Below, piece after piece: positions 15,155 to 18,954 of a DNA stretch of 18,954 bases (positions within the stretch are counted from its first letter, which is position 1; every line of letters starts with the position of its first letter). The DNA is from an uncultured Georgenia sp. Its GTDB lineage: Bacteria; Actinomycetota; Actinomycetes; Actinomycetales; Actinomycetaceae. The notes under the pieces are model-generated. The model ran no database searches and was not told the DNA's origin. It saw only the letters and a program-made list of their open reading frames with translations. The position numbers and the translations under genes are program-made. Location: assembly GCF_937958535.1 (NCBI RefSeq), contig NZ_CALGNQ010000056.1, positions 1-18,954 of the forward strand. Reading direction: 5' to 3'.

Positions 15155-15913
15155 TCATGACTCCGATCGGGTGATGGGGACGGTGCGGGCGAGCAGGGCG
15201 AAGGCGACCGCCGCTGCGACGGAGCCGACCCCGCCGAACACGTGGGCGGACACCGGCGGCAGGTCCCAGGGGACGAAGGGCGCCTCGGACCAGCTGGTCG
15301 CGAACATGACGTAGAGGATCGGCACCATGGTCAGCGGCAGCGCGAGCGTGGCCCACCAGCCGCCGAGCCGGTAGTAGGTGATCCCGACGAGCATCCCGGT
15401 GAGGACACCCGCCGCGGTGGTGAGCGTGTGGTCCAGGAGCAGCGGGCCGACACCGGTCTCCCACACGCCCCGGACGTACTGCTCCCCCGGTGCCGCGTCG
15501 TGGTCCCAGCCCATGCGGTCGTACAGCGCCCCCTCGAGCAGCAGGAGGGCGGCTCCGGTCACCGCGTGGAGCAGCGCGGCGACGACACCGGCCACGAGCC
15601 CGCCGATGACGAACGAGCGGCGGGTCATCCCGTTGGCCACGTGCACGCCGAGGTAGGTGGTGGAGACGATGATGCCGAGGGCGAAGAGGAACCAGACCAT
15701 CGGCCCGTTGCGGACGAACTGCAGGACGGAGACGTTGACGGTCCCGAACCGGTCGGTGACGACGACGGCGACAGCGGCGCCGACGATGCAGATCGCCCAG
15801 AACCACAGCCACAGGTAGACGTAGACCTGCAGGTGGCGGTGCACGGTGCGCGCCCACTGCGGGCGGCTGGAGCTGACGGCACCGCGCAGGCGGGGGGCGG
15901 CGGCGCGGGTCAT
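15155..15913 (-). CDS. Multi-spanning membrane protein, permease partner of the Ytr-like ATPase
   Basis: A 252-aa protein with about six hydrophobic segments (30-52, 68-92, 100-127, 155-180, 185-206, 222-243) and a short basic N-terminus. The motif LGVHVANGMTRRSFVIGG (88-105) resembles the cytoplasmic loop of membrane proteins encoded with YtrA-type regulators. I do not recognise a catalytic motif. ATG 15913 overlaps the upstream ATPase stop by 4 bases, so it is very probably the membrane half of that transporter. The frame is open upstream to 16471, but that part is a shadow of the ATPase. Substrate unknown. Confidence 0.8.
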   Translation of the reverse strand: MTRAAAPRLRGAVSSSRPQWARTVHRHLQVYVYLWLWFWAICIVGAAVAVVVTDRFGTVNVSVLQFVRNGPMVWFLFALGIIVSTTYLGVHVANGMTRRSFVIGGLVAGVVAALLHAVTGAALLLLEGALYDRMGWDHDAAPGEQYVRGVWETGVGPLLLDHTLTTAAGVLTGMLVGITYYRLGGWWATLALPLTMVPILYVMFATSWSEAPFVPWDLPPVSAHVFGGVGSVAAAVAFALLARTVPITRSES

Positions 15914-16791
15914 CGGCGGGCCTCCTTCTCGGTCAGGGCGATGAACAGGTCCTGGATCGGCACCGCGCCGAGCTCCAGGCCGGCGGCACGGATCCGGTCG
16001 CGGACGTCGGCGTCGAGCGTCCCGAGGACCGTCACCTGCTTCGTCGGCCCGAGGGACTGCTCGCTGAGCACCCGTAGTCCCGCGGTGGCGGCGTCCACCC
16101 GGGCGGCCGGACCGGTGACCGTGGCCCCGCGCTCCCGCAGGCTGTCGGCGTCCTCGGCGAGGACGACCTGCCCGTGGTCGAGCACCACGACGTTCTCGAA
16201 GAGCTGCTCGACCTCGCCGATGAGGTGGCTGGACAGGATGATCGTGCGGGGGTGCTCGACGTAGTCGGCGATGAGCAGGTCGTAGAACCGGCGGCGGGAC
16301 GGGGCGTCCATACCGAGGTAGACCTCGTCGAACATGGTCACCGGGGCGCGGGACGCCAGGCCGATGACGGCGCCGAACGCGGACCGCTGGCCGCGGGAGA
16401 GCTTGCGGGGCTTCTTGCGGGGGTCGAGCTCGAAGGCGTCGAGCAGCTCCTCGGCGTATGCCTGGTCCCACGTGGGCCGGGCCGAGGCGACGAACTCGAG
16501 GGTGACCGTGAGCTTCTCCTCGGTGAGCACGTCGCCGCTCTCCCGGATGAGGCAGATCTGCTCCATGAGCGCCTCGTCCTCGTAGGGGTCGCGGCCGTCG
16601 ACACGCACCTCGCCCCAGGTGGGGCGCAGCAGTGAGGCGATGCTCGACAGCATCGTCGTCTTGCCCGAGCCGTTGCGGCCGAGGAGCCCGGTGATGCTGT
16701 TCGCCGGGAAGCGGACGGTAGCGGCGTCGAGCGCGCGGGTGTCCTTGAAGTCGACCGTCACGTCGCGCAGCTCGATGTCCAGGCCGCTCAT
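15910..16791 (-). CDS. ABC transporter ATPase, GntR-associated (YtrB-like)
   Basis: A 293-aa ATP-binding subunit. Walker A is GRNGSGKTT (38-46), Walker B VTMFDE (151-156) and the switch histidine is H189 in LSSHLIGEVE. Two features depart from the ABC consensus: the signature reads LSRGQ (131-135) instead of LSGGQ, and the Q-loop region ICLIRESGDVL (79-89) has no Gln. Similar changes occur in ATPases of ytr-type operons. The C-terminal part (210-293) is a small extra domain. It is encoded directly after the GntR regulator with a 4-base overlap and before its membrane partner. In Bacillus, ytr operons respond to cell-wall antibiotics; a similar role here is inference. Confidence 0.88.
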   Translation of the reverse strand: MSGLDIELRDVTVDFKDTRALDAATVRFPANSITGLLGRNGSGKTTMLSSIASLLRPTWGEVRVDGRDPYEDEALMEQICLIRESGDVLTEEKLTVTLEFVASARPTWDQAYAEELLDAFELDPRKKPRKLSRGQRSAFGAVIGLASRAPVTMFDEVYLGMDAPSRRRFYDLLIADYVEHPRTIILSSHLIGEVEQLFENVVVLDHGQVVLAEDADSLRERGATVTGPAARVDAATAGLRVLSEQSLGPTKQVTVLGTLDADVRDRIRAAGLELGAVPIQDLFIALTEKEARR

Positions 16792-17150
16792 GCGCGGACC
16801 CCCTTCTCCTTGATGTAGCGGACGATCTCCTCGGCGCTGATGCCGAGCACGCCGGCCTCGTCGAGCACGGCGTCGAGGTGGTCGGTGAAGAACGCGCCGC
16901 GCCGCCGCTCCCGCAGCCGCTCCCGGGCGCCGTCGGCGACGAACATCCCCACTCCTCGCTGCTTGTAGATGACGCCCTCGTCGACCAGCTGGGCGAAGGC
17001 CTTGGCCGCGGTGGCGGGGTTGATCCGGTACGTCGTGGCGAACTGGGTGGTGCTCATCACCTGGTCCCCCTCGGCCAGCGTCCCGTCGAGGATCTGGCGA
17101 CGCAGGTGCTCGGCGATCTGCATGTAGATCGGCTCGGGCCCGTCGAACAC
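16788..17150 (-). CDS. GntR-family transcriptional regulator, YtrA type
   Basis: A 120-aa regulator with the N-terminal winged helix-turn-helix: PIYMQIAEHLRRQILDGTLAEGDQVMS (7-33), TYRINPATAAKAFAQLVDEGV (40-60, recognition helix region) and the wing KQRGVGMFV (63-71). Only about 45 residues follow, forming the short helical dimerisation tail that defines the YtrA subfamily, which lacks a ligand-binding domain. The start is GTG 17150 with a strong AGGAGGT site. A perfect inverted repeat that overlaps the -10 of its promoter lies 24 bases upstream, so it is very likely an autorepressor of the operon that it heads. Confidence 0.93.
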   Translation of the reverse strand: MFDGPEPIYMQIAEHLRRQILDGTLAEGDQVMSTTQFATTYRINPATAAKAFAQLVDEGVIYKQRGVGMFVADGARERLRERRRGAFFTDHLDAVLDEAGVLGISAEEIVRYIKEKGVRA

Positions 17151-17173
17151 GTCCCACCTCCTCGGCCTGCCTA

Positions 17174-17195
17174 GTTCATTACATGACTAATGAAC
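17174..17195. promoter_or_regulatory. Operator of the YtrA-type GntR regulator
   Basis: Perfect 8-base arms GTTCATTA (17174-17181) and TAATGAAC (17188-17195) are separated by CATGAC. The site lies 24 bases upstream of the regulator start codon in an AT-richer island that stands out from the surrounding DNA. Symmetry, spacing and location fit a dimeric GntR binding site. Which protein binds is inferred. Confidence 0.75.
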
Positions 17196-17206
17196 CACAC
17201 AACCAA
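17178..17206 (-). promoter_or_regulatory. Promoter of the gntR-ABC operon
   Basis: On the minus strand TTGGTT (17201-17206) is followed after 17 bases by TGTAAT (17178-17183), five of six bases matching the -10 consensus. The -10 lies within the left arm and spacer of the inverted repeat at 17174-17195, so a bound repressor would block RNA polymerase. Transcription would start about 20 bases before the regulator GTG. Confidence 0.65.
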
Positions 17207-17291
17207 GCAACCGCGCAACCCCGTTCCGGTGGTGCGCACACCGCAGTGCCGCGGGGCGACGTCGACAGTCCGACCGAACCGGGGCCGACCC

Positions 17292-17359
17292 GGGCGGGGC
17301 TGGGCCCGGGCGGGGGGGGTGGGACCGGGCGGGGCTGGGCCCGGGCCGGGGGTGGGACC
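17292..17359. repeat. G-rich tandem repeat, two copies
   Basis: Copy one (17292-17326, 35 bases) and copy two (17327-17359, 33 bases) share their first 20 bases exactly and both end GTGGGACC. They differ only in the middle G-run (eight G, or C followed by five G). Many runs of three or more G on the plus strand give G-quadruplex potential. It lies just past the amidohydrolase stop, in the 246-base gap 17151-17396. Confidence 0.8.
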
Positions 17360-17396
17360 GGCACGCCGGGTGAGACGGGCGGGACCTGCCGAGCGG

Positions 17397-18485
17397 TCAG
17401 CAGACCTCGCCGCGGAGGATGACGGCGGTGGGGCGGGCGAGGACGGCGACGTCCTCGCGGGGGTCGGCGTCGTAGACGACGACGTCGGCCGACGCCCCCT
17501 CGGCGACGCCGGGGACGCCGAGGAACTGCCGTGCGCGCCAGCTCGCGGCGGCGACGGCGTCCGCGGCCGGGACCCCGGCCCGCACCACCTCGGCGAGCTC
17601 GGCGGGCAGCGTGCCGTGCGTGATGGTGCCGCCGGCGTCGGAGCCCATGAGGAGGGGCACCCCGGCCTCGTGGAAGGCCCGCACCTGCTCGTAGCGGCGC
17701 TCGTGCATGGCCCGCATGCGGGCGGCGTACACCGGGTACCGGTCCCCCGCCTGGTCGGCGATGGCGGCGAAGTTCCCGACCTGGAGGAGGGTCGGGGTGA
17801 CCGGGATCCCGCGGCGGGCGGCCTCGGCCATGTGGTCGGCGGTCATGCCGGTGCCGTGCTCGATGCCGTCGACCCCGGCGTCGAGCAGGTCGTCGACGGC
17901 CTCGCGGGAGAAGGTGTGGGCGGTGACCCTGGCGCCTGCCTCGTGCGCGGCCGCGACACCCTCGGCGAGCACGTCGGCGGGCCACAGCGGCCGCAGGTCG
18001 GCGTCGACGCCCGCGGAGCGGTCGATCCAGTCGGCGACGATCTTCACCCAGCCGTCGCCGTCCGCCGCCTCCTGCGCCATCGCCTGCGGCAGCTGGGAGA
18101 CGTCGTCGAGCTCCCGGCCGAAGTGGCGCAGGTAGCGCTTGGGCCGGGCCAGGTGCCGGCCCGCGCGGACCAGGCGGGGCAGGTCGGGCCGCGACTGCAC
18201 CCAGCGGGTGTCCAGCGGGGAGCCGGCGTCACGCACGAGAAGGGTGCCGGCGTCACGGTCGGCCCGGGCCTGGGCCTCGGCCTGCGCGGGGCTCACCGCG
18301 CCGTGCGGCCCCAGCCCGATGTGGCAGTGGACGTCGACGAGCCCGGGCAGCACCCAGCCCTCGATCGTGCGGGCGGGTGCGGCGGGCGGGTCGAGGGTGA
18401 GGCGGCCGTCGACCACCCACACCTCGTCCAGCTCCGCGCCGTCCCCGACGACGATCGTGCCGGTCAGGTGCAGCGGCTGGGTCAC
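17397..18485 (-). CDS. Amidohydrolase-superfamily metal-dependent hydrolase
   Basis: A 362-aa TIM-barrel hydrolase with a binuclear metal centre. Metal ligands are H53 and H55 (VDVHCHIG), K148 (GWVKIVADW, probably carboxylated), H190 (TAHTF), H210 (IEHGTGM) and D283 (GSDAGG). The small beta-sandwich domain is formed by both ends (1-48 and about 325-362, ending ADVVVYDADP). The set resembles the imidazolonepropionase-like/prolidase-type cytoplasmic amidohydrolases rather than dihydroorotase or urease. The substrate cannot be named. The start is GTG 18485 with GAGGAGGGG just upstream. It begins 11 bases after the ffh stop and is probably cotranscribed with ffh. A similar gene next to ffh seems to be common in related actinobacteria. 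Confidence 0.88.
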   Translation of the reverse strand: MTQPLHLTGTIVVGDGAELDEVWVVDGRLTLDPPAAPARTIEGWVLPGLVDVHCHIGLGPHGAVSPAQAEAQARADRDAGTLLVRDAGSPLDTRWVQSRPDLPRLVRAGRHLARPKRYLRHFGRELDDVSQLPQAMAQEAADGDGWVKIVADWIDRSAGVDADLRPLWPADVLAEGVAAAHEAGARVTAHTFSREAVDDLLDAGVDGIEHGTGMTADHMAEAARRGIPVTPTLLQVGNFAAIADQAGDRYPVYAARMRAMHERRYEQVRAFHEAGVPLLMGSDAGGTITHGTLPAELAEVVRAGVPAADAVAAASWRARQFLGVPGVAEGASADVVVYDADPREDVAVLARPTAVILRGEVC

Positions 18486-18496
18486 GCCCCTCCTCG

Positions 18497-18954
18497 TCAG
18501 CGCAGGTACTTCTGGAGCTCCTCGAGGTCCGGCACGGCCTCGGGCTCGTCCCGGCCGCCGCCGAGACCGAAGGCCGAGCCGGTGGGCGCGGGTGCCTCGG
18601 CCGCGCGACGTGCCGCCTCGGCCTCCTGCTGGGCGCGCTTGGCGGGGTTGCCGGACTTGCCCTTCTTGCCCTTCTTCGGCGGCGGCGCCATGCGGCCGCG
18701 GGACTTCTTCCCGCCACCGGGCAGCCCACCGGGGCCGAAGCCGCCGCGGGGCAGCCGCCCGCCGGTGCGGGCCATCTGCCGCATCATCTGCTGCGCCTGC
18801 TCGAAGCGCTCCATGAGCTGGTTGACCTCGGTCACCGTGGTGCCCGAGCCCCGTGCGATCCGGGAGCGCCGCGAACCGTTGAGGATGCGCGGGTTGTTCC
18901 GCTCCTCGGGGGTCATCGAGCGCACCATCGCCTCGATGCGGTCGACCTCGCGCT
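18497..18954 (-). CDS. ffh: Signal recognition particle protein Ffh, C-terminal M domain only
   Basis: Ffh binds 4.5S RNA and signal peptides and delivers nascent membrane proteins to FtsY. The gene enters from the right edge, so only the last 151 codons are seen. They include REVDRIEAMVRSMTPEER, NGSRRSRIARGSGTTVTEVN (the RNA-binding helix-turn-helix of the M domain) and QLMERFEQAQQMMRQM. After that come a Gly/Lys-rich stretch (18655-18760) and an acidic/hydrophobic end DLEELQKYLR. The Met codon at 18928 is internal, since the frame is open to the window edge with good homology. The amidohydrolase follows after 11 bases. Confidence 0.96.
   Translation of the reverse strand, partial: REVDRIEAMVRSMTPEERNNPRILNGSRRSRIARGSGTTVTEVNQLMERFEQAQQMMRQMARTGGRLPRGGFGPGGLPGGGKKSRGRMAPPPKKGKKGKSGNPAKRAQQEAEAARRAAEAPAPTGSAFGLGGGRDEPEAVPDLEELQKYLR

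Noticed and set aside
17151..17396. CRISPR-like array suggested by the tandem G-rich units
   Set aside because: Only two directly abutting copies, with no spacers and no cas genes; it is a simple tandem repeat.

Overview
The window is very GC-rich chromosomal DNA (about three quarters G+C by eye, many GTG starts) from an actinobacterium. Gene order and protein sequences fit the conserved actinobacterial block that runs from ffh to rpsB-tsf. Long Ala/Glu-rich tails on S2 and S16 suggest a Micrococcales-type organism, but that placement is a guess. All genes except one lie on the minus strand, so transcription runs from high to low coordinates.

In transcription order: the 3' end of ffh (SRP GTPase M domain) and a metal-dependent amidohydrolase (18954-17397). 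Then a G-rich tandem repeat and an operator/promoter precede a five-gene operon, gntR(YtrA-type)-ATPase-permease-ATPase-permease, with every junction overlapping or nearly so (17150-13439). Next is the ribosome and tRNA-modification operon rpsP-KH-rimM-trmD (13216-10605), where trmD is fused in frame to a GNAT acetyltransferase. rplS follows with a strong intrinsic terminator, then lepB, rnhB, DUF2469, yraN, comM and dprA (10443-4677). fdhA, a glutathione-independent formaldehyde dehydrogenase, follows with its own candidate Crp site and its own terminator, then xerC. The lone plus-strand gene is an M23-family secreted protein (1610-2185), divergent from rpsB and tsf.

Most of the window is housekeeping: translation (S2, EF-Ts, S16, L19, RimM, TrmD), protein export (Ffh, LepB), and DNA uptake or processing (DprA, ComM, YraN, RNase HII, XerC). 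The accessory elements are the Ytr-like double ABC transporter operon, fdhA and the amidohydrolase. I found no phage, insertion sequence, CRISPR array, tRNA or rRNA. The observations most worth following are the TrmD-GNAT fusion, the Crp-like site and palindrome in front of fdhA, the YtrA-type operator with the promoter -10 inside it, the M23 protein that keeps its zinc ligands but lacks the usual catalytic histidines, and the terminator lying between rplS and lepB. I did not find a clearly new multi-gene system.
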